DNA of 64,000 bases, from assembly GCA_022822445.1 (NCBI GenBank), contig JAJEBR010000033.1, forward strand, positions 186,001-250,000, given 5' to 3'. Every line of letters begins with the position of its first letter. Position 1 is the stretch's first letter. Shown here piece after piece: positions 35,154 through 44,119 of this stretch. Source of the stretch: Gemmatimonadota bacterium. GTDB taxonomy: Bacteria > Gemmatimonadota > Gemmatimonadetes > Longimicrobiales > Gaopeijiaceae. The notes beneath the pieces are model-generated. The model had not been told where the DNA came from and ran no database searches. It saw only the letters and a list, made by a program, of their open reading frames with translations. Both the position numbers and the translations under genes were made by a program.

Positions 35154-38100
35154 GTGAGTGACCGTGCGAGCGGCGGGCCCGCGAGCCCTTCGCGCGCGAC
35201 CGGCACCCCCGGCAACGCCGACGGCCCGCCAGGGCACACGCACCGCACCGGTCTCCTCGACCTGCTGGTCCGCGCCTCGCTGGAGCACCGGTTCTTCACG
35301 GTGTGCGCGGCGGTGGTGCTCCTGGCGGGCGGGGGCTGGGTGGCCGCGACGGTCCCGGTCGACGTCTTCCCCGACCTGACCGCGCCCACCGTCACGGTCC
35401 TCACCGACGCGCACGGTCTCGCCCCGGAGGAGGTGGAGAACCTGGTCACCTTCCCGCTCGAGACCTCGGTGAACGGGGCGGCGGGGGTGCGGCGGGTGCG
35501 CTCCAGCTCCGCGCAGGGGATCAGCATCGTGTGGGTGGACTTCGACTGGGGCACCGACATCTTCCGCGCCCGCCAGATCGTCGGCGAGCGGCTGCAGCTC
35601 GCGGCCGGGCGGCTCCCCGACGACGTGAACGCGCCGGTGCTGGCGCCCGTGAGCTCGATCATGGGGGAGATCCTGCTGATCGGCGTCACTGCGCCCCCCG
35701 ACCGGCTCATGGAGGCTCGCACCGCCGCCGACTGGACGGTGCGGCCGAGGCTGCTGGCGCTCCCCGGCGTGGCGCAGGTCGTCCCGATCGGGGGCGAGGT
35801 CCGCCAGTACCAGATCCTGGTCCACCCGGAGCGGCTCCTCGCCTACCGGGTCGGGCTCGACGAGGTGCTGGCGGCCGCCGCCGAGTCGAACCGCAACGTA
35901 TCGGGCGGGATCTACCGCTCCGGGGGCCGCGAGGTTCTCATCCGGGGGCTGGGGCGGGCCCGCGACCTGGAGGAGATCGGGCTCACGGTGGTGGCGGTGC
36001 GGAACGGAGTACCGATCCTCGTCGACGACTTGGCTGAGGTCCGGATTGGTCCCAAGGTGCGCTTCGGGACCGCGTCGGTGAACGCCGAGCCGGCTGTGGT
36101 GCTCTCCATCCAGAAGCAGCCCGGCGCGAACACGCTCGACCTCACGGAGACGATCGACGCCGAGCTGGACCGGATCGAGGCCGCGCTCCCCGATGGCGTC
36201 TCCTTCGAGCGGGAGATCTTCCGGCAGGCGGACTTCATCTCGCTCGCGGTGGACAACGTGCTGACCGCGCTGCGGGACGGCGCCATCCTCGTCATCGTCA
36301 TCCTCTTCCTCTTCCTGTGGAACTTCCGGACGACCGCGATCTCGGTGCTGGCGATTCCGCTGTCGCTTGGCGTGGCGGTCATCGTCCTGCGGGCGCTCGG
36401 CGGCACGATCAACACCATGACGCTGGGCGGAATGGCGATCGCGATCGGCGCCCTGGTCGACGACGCCATCATCTTCGTCGAGAACGCGCACCGGCGGCTC
36501 CGCGAGAATCTGGGCCGGCCGGAGCAGTTCAGGCGGCCGTCCCTTTCGGTCATCCGCAGCGCTGCCCGCGAGATCCGCGACCCGATCCTCAACGCCACCG
36601 TCATGATCACGATCGTCTTCGTCCCCCTCTTCTTCCTGTCGGGGGTCGAGGGCCGCATGCTCCGCCCGCTGGGCCTGGCGTACATCGTCAGCATCCTGGC
36701 CTCGCTGCTGGTCGCGGTGACGGTGACCCCCGTGCTCTGTCATGGGCTGCTGACCCGGGGCCGCGCCGCCGCCAGGCTGAGTCGCAAGTCGTGGCTGCTG
36801 CGCGGGCTCGAGCGCCTGTACCGGGGCATTCTCGAGTGGACGCTGCGCCGCACAGGCGCGGTCATCGCGGCAACCGTATTGCTCCTGGCGGGGACGATCG
36901 CGGTCATCCCCACCCTGGGCCGCGCCTTCCTGCCCGAGTTCCAGGAGGGGTCGCTCACGATCTCGGTGGTGAGTCTGCCGGGCACGTCTCTGGCCGAATC
37001 GGACGCGATCGGGGCGCGTGTGGAGCGGCAGCTGCTGGCGCATCCGGCGGTGGTAACGACGTCCCGGCGCACCGGGCGCGCCGACCTCGACGAACACGCC
37101 CAGGGGACGAACGCGTCGGAGGTCGACGCGGCGCTGGATCTCGAGGGGCGCGAACTCGCCACCGTAATGGCCGACCTGAGGGCGGGGTTTGCGGGGCTCC
37201 CGGGGACGAACGTGACGGTGGGACAGCCGATCGGGCACCGGATCGATCACATGCTCTCGGGGACGCGCGCCGCGATCGCGGTGAACCTCTTCGGGCCGGA
37301 CCTCGGGCGGCTGCGCGAGATCGCCGCCGAGATCGAGACCGCTGCAGAGACCGTGCCCGGGCTGGTCGACATCGCGGTCGAACAGCAGGCCGAGGTGCCG
37401 CAGCTCCAGGTCCGTGCCGACCGTCGCGCGATGGCCCGCTACGGCGTCACCCCGGGGGCGCTGGCACAGGCCGTGGACGTGGCCTTCCAGGGCGAAGAGG
37501 TCTCGCTAATCCGCGAAGGGCAGCGCGCCTTCGACCTCGTGGTGCGGTACGACGACGCCAGCCGCGCGGATCCCGAGGCGATCGGGGCCACCCTGATCAC
37601 GACCGCGTCGGGGGTGACCGTCCCGCTCTCGCAGCTTGCGTCGATCGCGCCGGCGCTCGGGCCCAGCACGATCAACCGCGAAAACGTGCAGCGGAAGATC
37701 GTGATCAGCGCCAACGTGGCGGAGCGCGACGTGGGCACCGCGGTGGCAGAGCTGCAGGCCCGCGTCGCGACCGACGTCGTCCTCCCCCCCGAGTACCACG
37801 TGCAGTACGGCGGCCAGTTCGAGAGCGGCCAGGAGGCGACCCGCCGCATCACGATCCTCTCGATCTTCTCGATCGCGGCGATCTTTCTGATCATGTTCCG
37901 CAACTTCCGCAGCCTGCGCATTGCGGCGCTTCTCATGGTCAATCTCCCGCTCGCGCTCGCCGGCGGCGTGGCGGCCGTAGTGCTCATCGGCGGCACTGTC
38001 AACGTCGCCACACTGGTCGGGTTCATCACCCTCTTTGGCATCGCGGTGCGCAACGGCATCCTCCTCGTCGCCCGCTACCGCGACCTGCAGGCGTCCGGCC

Positions 38101-38348
38101 ATTCGCTCGCCGCCAGCATCCGGCGCGGCTCGATGGAGCGCCTCAGCCCCATCCTCATGACCGCGCTCACCGCCGGGCTCGCGCTGATTCCCCTCGCGCT
38201 CGGCATCGGCGAGCCCGGCAAGGAGATCCAGGCACCGCTCGCGGTTGTCGTGCTTGGCGGCCTGCTGACGTCCACCTTCCTGAACATGGTGGTCGTTCCC
38301 GCGCTCTTCCTGCGCTTCGGGCCAGCAGCCGAGGTGAATGATCCATGA
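35154..38348 (+). CDS. Heavy-metal efflux RND transporter (CusA/CzcA family)
   Basis: The 1064-residue protein has twelve predicted transmembrane helices and two large periplasmic loops. TM4 carries GGMAIAIGALVDDAIIFVENAHRRL, the acidic proton-relay region of HME-RND pumps; TM10-12 hold GTVNVATLVGFITLFGIAVRNGILLVAR. The loop segment that in E. coli CusA includes a copper-binding methionine reads EGSLTISVVSLPG here, without methionine, although HRIDHMLSG keeps one. Substrate could be copper, silver, zinc or another divalent cation. The GTG start is 54 bases after the adaptor stop. Confidence 0.92.
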   Translation: MSDRASGGPASPSRATGTPGNADGPPGHTHRTGLLDLLVRASLEHRFFTVCAAVVLLAGGGWVAATVPVDVFPDLTAPTVTVLTDAHGLAPEEVENLVTFPLETSVNGAAGVRRVRSSSAQGISIVWVDFDWGTDIFRARQIVGERLQLAAGRLPDDVNAPVLAPVSSIMGEILLIGVTAPPDRLMEARTAADWTVRPRLLALPGVAQVVPIGGEVRQYQILVHPERLLAYRVGLDEVLAAAAESNRNVSGGIYRSGGREVLIRGLGRARDLEEIGLTVVAVRNGVPILVDDLAEVRIGPKVRFGTASVNAEPAVVLSIQKQPGANTLDLTETIDAELDRIEAALPDGVSFEREIFRQADFISLAVDNVLTALRDGAILVIVILFLFLWNFRTTAISVLAIPLSLGVAVIVLRALGGTINTMTLGGMAIAIGALVDDAIIFVENAHRRLRENLGRPEQFRRPSLSVIRSAAREIRDPILNATVMITIVFVPLFFLSGVEGRMLRPLGLAYIVSILASLLVAVTVTPVLCHGLLTRGRAAARLSRKSWLLRGLERLYRGILEWTLRRTGAVIAATVLLLAGTIAVIPTLGRAFLPEFQEGSLTISVVSLPGTSLAESDAIGARVERQLLAHPAVVTTSRRTGRADLDEHAQGTNASEVDAALDLEGRELATVMADLRAGFAGLPGTNVTVGQPIGHRIDHMLSGTRAAIAVNLFGPDLGRLREIAAEIETAAETVPGLVDIAVEQQAEVPQLQVRADRRAMARYGVTPGALAQAVDVAFQGEEVSLIREGQRAFDLVVRYDDASRADPEAIGATLITTASGVTVPLSQLASIAPALGPSTINRENVQRKIVISANVAERDVGTAVAELQARVATDVVLPPEYHVQYGGQFESGQEATRRITILSIFSIAAIFLIMFRNFRSLRIAALLMVNLPLALAGGVAAVVLIGGTVNVATLVGFITLFGIAVRNGILLVARYRDLQASGHSLAASIRRGSMERLSPILMTALTAGLALIPLALGIGEPGKEIQAPLAVVVLGGLLTSTFLNMVVVPALFLRFGPAAEVNDP

Positions 38349-38428
38349 CGGCACCCCGTGACGCCCTTGCATCCCGTGGACGGAAGCCCCAGGGCATCCC
38401 GGCAGCGACGAATTCAGATGCCACAGAT

Positions 38429-38473
38429 AGTATGGAGAACATTACATTTCGTAAAGTAAACCTTACATTCCAA
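38429..38473 (+). repeat. Dispersed 45-bp element, copy I
   Basis: ATTACA (38441-38446), 17-base spacer with GTAAAG, TACATT (38464-38469). The leading half has drifted (TATGGAG). It lies in the 163-base gap after the RND pump gene and ends 39 bases before the DUF4198 start, pointing to it. Confidence 0.82.
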
Positions 38474-38511
38474 CGCCCTGCGACCCAATCCCAACGAGGA
38501 AGGACCCCGGA

Positions 38512-39384
38512 ATGACATCCACACGACGCGTGCTCGTCGCCCTCGCCACCATCGCCGCGCTGACCGTCCTGGTCGTCGGCGTCGTGAGCGCGCACACCAT
38601 GTTCCTCAAGCTCGACAGCTTCTTCCTGGAGCCGAACTCGACCGGGACGGTCCAGCTGATCAACGGCGACTTCGACCTGAGCGAGAACGTGATCGCCCGC
38701 GACCGCATGCTCGACGTCAGCGTGGTCGGCCCCGGCGGGACCATGCACCCGCCGGGGTCGGCCTGGTCGGACTCGGCCGTCTTCCACTGGAGCCCCGACA
38801 GCGTCGACACCGCCGTCCTGCGGTTCGCGACGGGTGGTGCCGGCACCTACCTGATCGGCGTTTCGACCACGGCGAGGGTGATCACCCTGACCGGCGAGGA
38901 GTTCAACGACTACCTGGTCCACGACGGCCTCTTCGACACCATCGAGGAGCGCGGGGCGGCCGGCACGACCGATAACGAAGCCACCGAACGCTACAGCAAG
39001 CACGTCAAGGCGGTGGTGCAGGTCGGCGGCGCGCGCAGCGGCGAGTGGGCCACCGAGCTCGGCTATCCGGCGGAGTTCATCCCCCTCCGGAACCCCTATG
39101 AACTCTCACGAGGCGACCAGCTGCGCGTCCGCTTCCTGCGCGCCGGCGAGCCCGTGGCCGACCAGCTCGTATACGCCAGCTACGAGGGCTACCACAGCCA
39201 CGACGCGGCAGGCGAGCACGTCGAAGCCGTCACCACCCGCACCAACGCCGACGGCATCGCCACGATTCCGCTGAATGGAACCGGCCGCTGGTACGTACGC
39301 ACCATTCACATGGCCGAGACCAACGCCGAGCCCGACGTGGACTACGAGTCGAACTGGGCGACGCTGACCTTCGAGGTGCGCTGA
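38512..39384 (+). CDS. DUF4198 periplasmic protein
   Basis: The 290-residue protein has a signal peptide (VALATIAALTVLVVGVVSAHT) and matches DUF4198: the mature end begins at SAHTMFLKLDSFFLEPN, with a histidine next to the cleavage site, and ends with a beta-sandwich (TTRTNADGIATIPLNGTGRWYVRTIHMA). Family members include NikM-like components near metal transporters, and the mature N-terminal histidine can ligate metal. Position just after the heavy-metal RND operon fits a metal-related role, but repeat copy I separates them, so regulation may be separate. Confidence 0.83.
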   Translation: MTSTRRVLVALATIAALTVLVVGVVSAHTMFLKLDSFFLEPNSTGTVQLINGDFDLSENVIARDRMLDVSVVGPGGTMHPPGSAWSDSAVFHWSPDSVDTAVLRFATGGAGTYLIGVSTTARVITLTGEEFNDYLVHDGLFDTIEERGAAGTTDNEATERYSKHVKAVVQVGGARSGEWATELGYPAEFIPLRNPYELSRGDQLRVRFLRAGEPVADQLVYASYEGYHSHDAAGEHVEAVTTRTNADGIATIPLNGTGRWYVRTIHMAETNAEPDVDYESNWATLTFEVR

Positions 39385-39410
39385 TTCACCCACCAACCCG
39401 AGCTGCGAGA

Positions 39411-40025
39411 ATGGCCGAAGCCGTCCCCAGGGAAGACCACCGCGCCACCGGCGGAGACCGCCCGGCAACCATGTTCGTGAACCCCGAGGTCTCTCCGGAT
39501 TCCCTCCCGCGGGCCGGAGAGCTGGACTGGCGGCCGCTCCACCCCCGCTACGCGAGGCGCCTCCAGGCGGGCAGGCTGATCCGGGCCGCGGTGTTCGCGG
39601 GCGTCGTGGCCGCGCTTCAGGTCACCGTGCTCCTCGTGGACTCCGACACACTGGCCACCGTGGCGGTGTGGCCGCTGCGAATCCTGTGGGCTCTGTGCGT
39701 GCTCGGCGGCGCCTGGGCGGTGGTCAAGCCCCTGATCGTGGTCCCGCGCTGCGGCTACGCGGTGCGCGAGAAGGACATCGTCTACCGGTCGGGCGTGCTC
39801 TGGCAGTCGGTGCGGGTGGTGCCCTTCAACCGCGTCCAGCACACGAAGACCGACAGCCGCCTGCTTGACCGGCGGTTCGGCCTGGCCAACCTGACCGTCT
39901 TTCCCGCGGGAGCGGGCAGCCAGAAGATTCCCGGGCTGGGGACGGAAACCGCCGAGAACCTGCTCGCCCATGTTTCCGAGAGGATCGAGGCCGAGAAGCC
40001 ACGGACGACGGACGACAGTTGCTGA
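39411..40025 (+). CDS. bPH2 (DUF304) membrane protein, YdbS-like
   Basis: This 204-residue protein has two predicted transmembrane helices (about 65-85 and 90-110) followed by one bacterial PH-like domain. The domain contains YAVREKDIVYRSGVLWQSVRVVPFNRVQHTKTDSRLLDRRFGL, then LTVFPAG. First of five consecutive bPH2 genes. In Bacillus the ydbS-ydbT pair belongs to the envelope-stress regulon and contributes to resistance to some bacteriocins; whether that holds here is unknown. The stop overlaps the next start. Confidence 0.88.
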   Translation: MAEAVPREDHRATGGDRPATMFVNPEVSPDSLPRAGELDWRPLHPRYARRLQAGRLIRAAVFAGVVAALQVTVLLVDSDTLATVAVWPLRILWALCVLGGAWAVVKPLIVVPRCGYAVREKDIVYRSGVLWQSVRVVPFNRVQHTKTDSRLLDRRFGLANLTVFPAGAGSQKIPGLGTETAENLLAHVSERIEAEKPRTTDDSC

Positions 40026-41713
40026 GCCGCTTCGATTCCGGCGGCTGGCAGCGAACGTCGCCGGTCGCGATCGCGATCTTCGTGGGCAGGTCCGCCAAAT
40101 CGGGTTACGACCGGTACGGGGCGTGGAGCCAGACCATCGCGGCCATCGGCGTCACGGCGTTTCTGCTGCGGAATCCACAGTACACCGCGCTGATACTCAC
40201 CGCTGTCCTGATCATCGCTCTCCTGGTTGGCGGACTGCGTTACTGGTTCTTCCGCTTCCGGATCGAAGAGGACCGCATCCTCATCCGGCAGGGCGTCGTG
40301 AACCGGACGGCGGTGGACCTTCCCTTCGAGCGCGTCCAGGGGATCAACGTCAACCGGGGCCCTCTCGAACGCATCCTCGGCCTCGTGACGGTGGTCATCG
40401 ATACGCCGGGTTCCCTTTCGGCCGAGGGGCAGCTGCCCGCGGTCAGCCCGGGAATCGCGGAGCGGCTCATCACCACGGTGGCCGAACACCAGGGCCTGGC
40501 GCCGGACGCGCCCGCAACGCCGGACACCGGCCCGGACGGCGCCCTGGCCGAGGGACCTGAGGGCAAGGCTGGGCGGTTCGAGGTCGCGGGGCTGCGGTCC
40601 GCGGCGGAACGAGGCGAAGTTCTTCACCGACTGACCAATCGCGAACTGCTCAAGCTGGGTCTCGCCAGGCCCGGCGCGTCTCTGTACTACCTGGCGGCAC
40701 TGATCTTCGTCGGACGGCAGGTCGACGTCGTCGTTGACGGTGTCGTCGGCGTCTTTGAATCCGTCAGCGGCGTGATTGCCGGGCCCGGGGTGGTCGGCGC
40801 GGCCACGGCGGTGACCGTCCTGGCGCTGGGGTTCGTGATCCTCGTCCTGGCGACACGGATCGGCTCCGCCATCGTCCGCTACCACGACTACACACTCTGG
40901 CGCGAAGGCCGTTCCTATCGGTCGCAATCCGGTCTGGCCACCCGCAGGGAAGTCGCCGTCGGAGTCCACAAGGTCCAACAGATCCGGGTGAACCAGAGTG
41001 TGATGTATCGCTGGTTCGGGCGCTACCGGCTTTCGGCGCCGACCATCGGGAGTTCGCTGTACGCGGACGACGAAGACGACGACGGGGCGGGCGACGCTGA
41101 GGTGCTGCGGGTCCCGTGGGCCGACGGCGCGCTCGTGGAGAGAATCCGGTCGGGCATCCTCCGCGGGGAAGATGAACGGCTGGCGCTGCTCCCCGAAGAC
41201 AGGACGTTCAGCCGCGTGTCCCGGCTGTACATTCGCGCAGCCGCTCTCCGCTTCCTCTTCGTGTGGGTGCCGCTCGTGGTCGTGGCTCTCTTCTTCCTGG
41301 CCCACATCGTGTCGATGTCGTGGAGGGGAGGAGACCTCTCCAGCGCCGACCTGCTGGGGCGTTACGTGGCCATCTGGGCCGACGTTTCCCTGATCTGGGT
41401 CGCCCTCTCCGTGTTGCTGGCGGTACCCGTCGGCTGGCTCCGCTGGCGTGCCAGGGCGTACATGCACACCGACGACGGAATCGCCTGCCGGTTCGGGCTC
41501 CTCGGCCGCGGGGTGCAAACATGCCTCTTTCGCAAGGCCCAGGGTGTCACGGTGAAGCGTTCGCCGCTACAGCGCAGGCACGGGCTGGCGACCCTGAAGG
41601 TCGAGACCGCGTGCGGGAATGTCACCGTTCCCTACATCGAGCACGCCGCAGCGTGTAGATTGCGCGACTACATCATCTACAGGGCCGAATCGAGCCAGCG
41701 GCGCTGGCACTGA
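40019..41713 (+). CDS. Triple bPH2 membrane protein, YdbT-like
   Basis: TTG start overlapping the preceding stop; 564 residues. It contains three bPH2 (DUF304) domains, each after a pair of transmembrane helices. Landmarks are DRILIRQGVVNRTAVDLPFERVQGINVNRGPLERILGLVTV (about 85-130), REVAVGVHKVQQIRVNQSVMYRWFGRYRL (about 305-340), and a last domain with FRKAQGVTVKRSPLQRRHGLATLKVETACG. It ends RLRDYIIYRAESSQRRWH, a tail shared by all YdbT-like paralogues here. Predicted inner-membrane protein working with the YdbS-like partner. Confidence 0.88.
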   Translation: MLSRFDSGGWQRTSPVAIAIFVGRSAKSGYDRYGAWSQTIAAIGVTAFLLRNPQYTALILTAVLIIALLVGGLRYWFFRFRIEEDRILIRQGVVNRTAVDLPFERVQGINVNRGPLERILGLVTVVIDTPGSLSAEGQLPAVSPGIAERLITTVAEHQGLAPDAPATPDTGPDGALAEGPEGKAGRFEVAGLRSAAERGEVLHRLTNRELLKLGLARPGASLYYLAALIFVGRQVDVVVDGVVGVFESVSGVIAGPGVVGAATAVTVLALGFVILVLATRIGSAIVRYHDYTLWREGRSYRSQSGLATRREVAVGVHKVQQIRVNQSVMYRWFGRYRLSAPTIGSSLYADDEDDDGAGDAEVLRVPWADGALVERIRSGILRGEDERLALLPEDRTFSRVSRLYIRAAALRFLFVWVPLVVVALFFLAHIVSMSWRGGDLSSADLLGRYVAIWADVSLIWVALSVLLAVPVGWLRWRARAYMHTDDGIACRFGLLGRGVQTCLFRKAQGVTVKRSPLQRRHGLATLKVETACGNVTVPYIEHAAACRLRDYIIYRAESSQRRWH

Positions 41714-41746
41714 TGCCTCTGTTACCCTTTTTTCCCGAGCCGGATC

Positions 41747-42402
41747 ATGAATGACTCCATATCGCCCGAAACAGAAGAGACCGGGATGTTCGTCAACCCC
41801 GCCGTGCCCCTCGATTCCCTCCCCGGCACCGAATCCCTTGAATGGACGCCGCTACACCCGCGGTTTGCGAGGCGCCTCCAGGTCGCGGCGCTGATCCGGT
41901 CGGTCGTGATCGCGGGGGCGGGCGCCGCATTTCATCTGCTGGTCATCGCCCGCATCCCGCCGATCACGGAGAACCTGCCGTGGCTCCCGGCCTTCGGCTG
42001 GACCGTCATCGGCACCTTCTGCCTCTGGTCGATCCTGTGGCCGGCTGTCGCCGTGCCGCGCCGGGGCTACATCGTCCGCGACAGGGACCTGCTCTACAAG
42101 TCCGGCGTGCTGTGGCGTTCGGTGAAGGCGTTCCCCTTCAACCGCGTGCAGCACACCAAGCTCGACAGCACCCGCTCGACCGGCGCTTCGGGCTGGCGAG
42201 CCTTTCGGTCTTTCCCGCGGGGGCCGGTGCGGGTCAGAGAGTCCGTGGTCTGGGACAGGAAACGGCCGAGCGACTGCGCGTGTACATCTCGGAGCGGATC
42301 GAGCAGGACGGCGACGCAGAACCCGGGGACGAGGACGCCGCGCCAGCTCCCGCAGAGAACTCGGAAAATAACTCGGAAGTCACCGAGGATTCGGTCCAGT
42401 GA
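41747..42402 (+). pseudogene. YdbS-like bPH2 gene with a frameshift
   Basis: The first 140 codons match the YdbS-like paralogue at 39411 (MFVNPAVPLDSLPGTESLEWTPLHPRFARRLQ, then two membrane helices and FNRVQHTKLDS). At about 42167-42172 the frame shifts: the remaining family sequence, PLDRRFGLASLSVFPAGAGAG to the stop at 42402, continues in the frame beginning at 41842. Compared with the paralogue, one base is missing between the DS and PLDRRFG codons. Either the gene is newly broken, or there is a sequencing error. A programmed slip is unlikely, as no slippery site is present. Confidence 0.8.
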
Positions 42403-44099
42403 ACCCGAGCGTTTCCGGCGACTGGCAGCGTCTGTCGCCCTTCGCCATCCTCTCCTTCGTGGCGACCGCGGTGAAGATCGTGGGTCGCGGCGCCATTCAG
42501 GGAGCTATCCCGGTCATCGCGGCCATTTTGCTGCTGGGCGACGACGAGCCCCTCGGCATGGGTGTCCTGCTTCCCTTCGTCGCAGGTGCATTCCTGCTGG
42601 TCGCGGTGATCGCGGTCATCCAGTGGGCGTACTTCAGGTTCAGAATCGCCGAAGACCGCCTGCTCATCCGCAAGGGCTTCCTCAAGAAGACGGCGCTGGA
42701 CCTGCCCTACGAACGCGTGCAGGGCATCAACGTCGAGCGTTCGCTGGTGGACCGGATCATCGGCCTCGTCTCGGTCACGCTCGATACGGCCGGCTCGTTT
42801 CAGGCGGAGGGCAAGCTGCCCTCGATCAGGACGGAGGTGGCGGACCATCTGCGGGCCAGCGTGGCGGCGCTTCGTCCGGGGCTGGAGGACGACGTGATGG
42901 TGGGCGATGCCGGCGAGGCGGGGGCCACGGACGCCGAGGGACTGCCGACAGACGCCGGCGCGGACGCCCACACGGGGGCCGCTGCCGGGTTGCGCACATC
43001 GGCCGCGGCACGACTGGCCGCCCGGCCGAACTGGGGGCGCGTCCTCTTGAAGCTCGGGCCCGCCGACATGTTCCGCATCGGCCTCGCCAACCGCAACTTC
43101 ATCTTCGTTGCGGCAATGGTGGGTATCCTCACCGACCTGCTTCAGCCCGGCGACTTTCTCGACCCGCTCCTGGAGGCGCTCGCAACCGGGGTCGACAGCG
43201 CCGCGGGCGCGTTCTCCGGGCTGGGTGCGCTGGCCCAGCTGGTCGTCGTGGTGGTGCTCATCCTCGGCTTTCTTGCCGTCGCGCTTCTCCTTACCGTCAC
43301 TGCCGCGTTCCTTCGCCACCACGACTTCACCCTCTGGCACGACGGCAGGACCTTCCGCACCCGCGCCGGCCTCCTCACACAGCGCGAAGTCGTCGTCGAG
43401 GCCCCCAAGATCCAGCAGCTCAGCGTGAGCCAGGACCTCGTGCAGCGGTGGTTCGGGAGGTTTCGGCTGCGGGCGCTGCCGGCGGCGGCGGTCGTCACGC
43501 AGGGCGGGCAGTCCCCCAGCGGACTCGACGTGGCGGATGTCCTCGATGTTCCCCTCCTGGACGGCCGACGAGCTGAAGAGGTGCGGGCGCGCGTCTTCAG
43601 GCGGGAAGCACGCGAGATCGCGGTTCTTCCCCGCGACGGTGCATTCAAGCGGGTCTCGCCCCACTACATTCGTGCGCTCACCCTGCGGATCTGGCTCATC
43701 GCGGGCCTTGTCCTCGGCGGCATCTTCCTGCAGCTGGTGCCGTCCGGGCTTTCCGCGGACGCGGGCTTGCCGATGCTGATCGGGTGGCTCGCATCCATCC
43801 CGGTCGTGGTGCTCATCGCGTGGCAGCTCTGGCGGCGGCGGGGGTACGCGCACGACGACGACGGGCTGGCCAGCCGCGGCGGGTTCATCGGGCGCAAGGT
43901 GGACGCGTTCCCGATGCGCAAGGCCCAGTCGGCGATCGTGAAGCGGTCGCCGCTGCAGCGCCGCAAGGGGCTGGCAACCCTGCAGGTGCACCTGGCGTGC
44001 GGGAAGATCACTATCCCCTACATCGAGACCGAAGTGGCGCGGAGGCTTCGGGACTACATCCTGTACAGGGTCGAAGCGTCGCGGCGGCGCTGGCACTGA
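42399..44099 (+). CDS. Triple bPH2 membrane protein, YdbT-like
   Basis: GTG start overlapping the preceding frame's stop; 566 residues. Three bPH2 domains alternate with paired transmembrane helices. Landmarks: DRLLIRKGFLKKTALDLPYERVQGINVERSLVDRIIGLV, then REVVVEAPKIQQLSVSQDLVQRWFGRFRL, then FPMRKAQSAIVKRSPLQRRKGLATLQVHLACG. It ends RLRDYILYRVEASRRRWH. An Ala/Gly/Asp-rich loop (about 165-205) separates the first and second domains. Its similarity to the flanking copies is consistent with duplication of a ydbS-ydbT unit. Confidence 0.88.
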   Translation: MNPSVSGDWQRLSPFAILSFVATAVKIVGRGAIQGAIPVIAAILLLGDDEPLGMGVLLPFVAGAFLLVAVIAVIQWAYFRFRIAEDRLLIRKGFLKKTALDLPYERVQGINVERSLVDRIIGLVSVTLDTAGSFQAEGKLPSIRTEVADHLRASVAALRPGLEDDVMVGDAGEAGATDAEGLPTDAGADAHTGAAAGLRTSAAARLAARPNWGRVLLKLGPADMFRIGLANRNFIFVAAMVGILTDLLQPGDFLDPLLEALATGVDSAAGAFSGLGALAQLVVVVVLILGFLAVALLLTVTAAFLRHHDFTLWHDGRTFRTRAGLLTQREVVVEAPKIQQLSVSQDLVQRWFGRFRLRALPAAAVVTQGGQSPSGLDVADVLDVPLLDGRRAEEVRARVFRREAREIAVLPRDGAFKRVSPHYIRALTLRIWLIAGLVLGGIFLQLVPSGLSADAGLPMLIGWLASIPVVVLIAWQLWRRRGYAHDDDGLASRGGFIGRKVDAFPMRKAQSAIVKRSPLQRRKGLATLQVHLACGKITIPYIETEVARRLRDYILYRVEASRRRWH

Positions 44100-44119
44100 A
44101 GGCGGGCCAGGATGATGTG

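Noticed and set aside
34617-37250. A minus-strand open frame of 877 codons opposite the RND pump gene
   Set aside because: It is a shadow of the high-GC pump and adaptor genes; its translation is dominated by Arg, Pro, His and Asp and matches no family.
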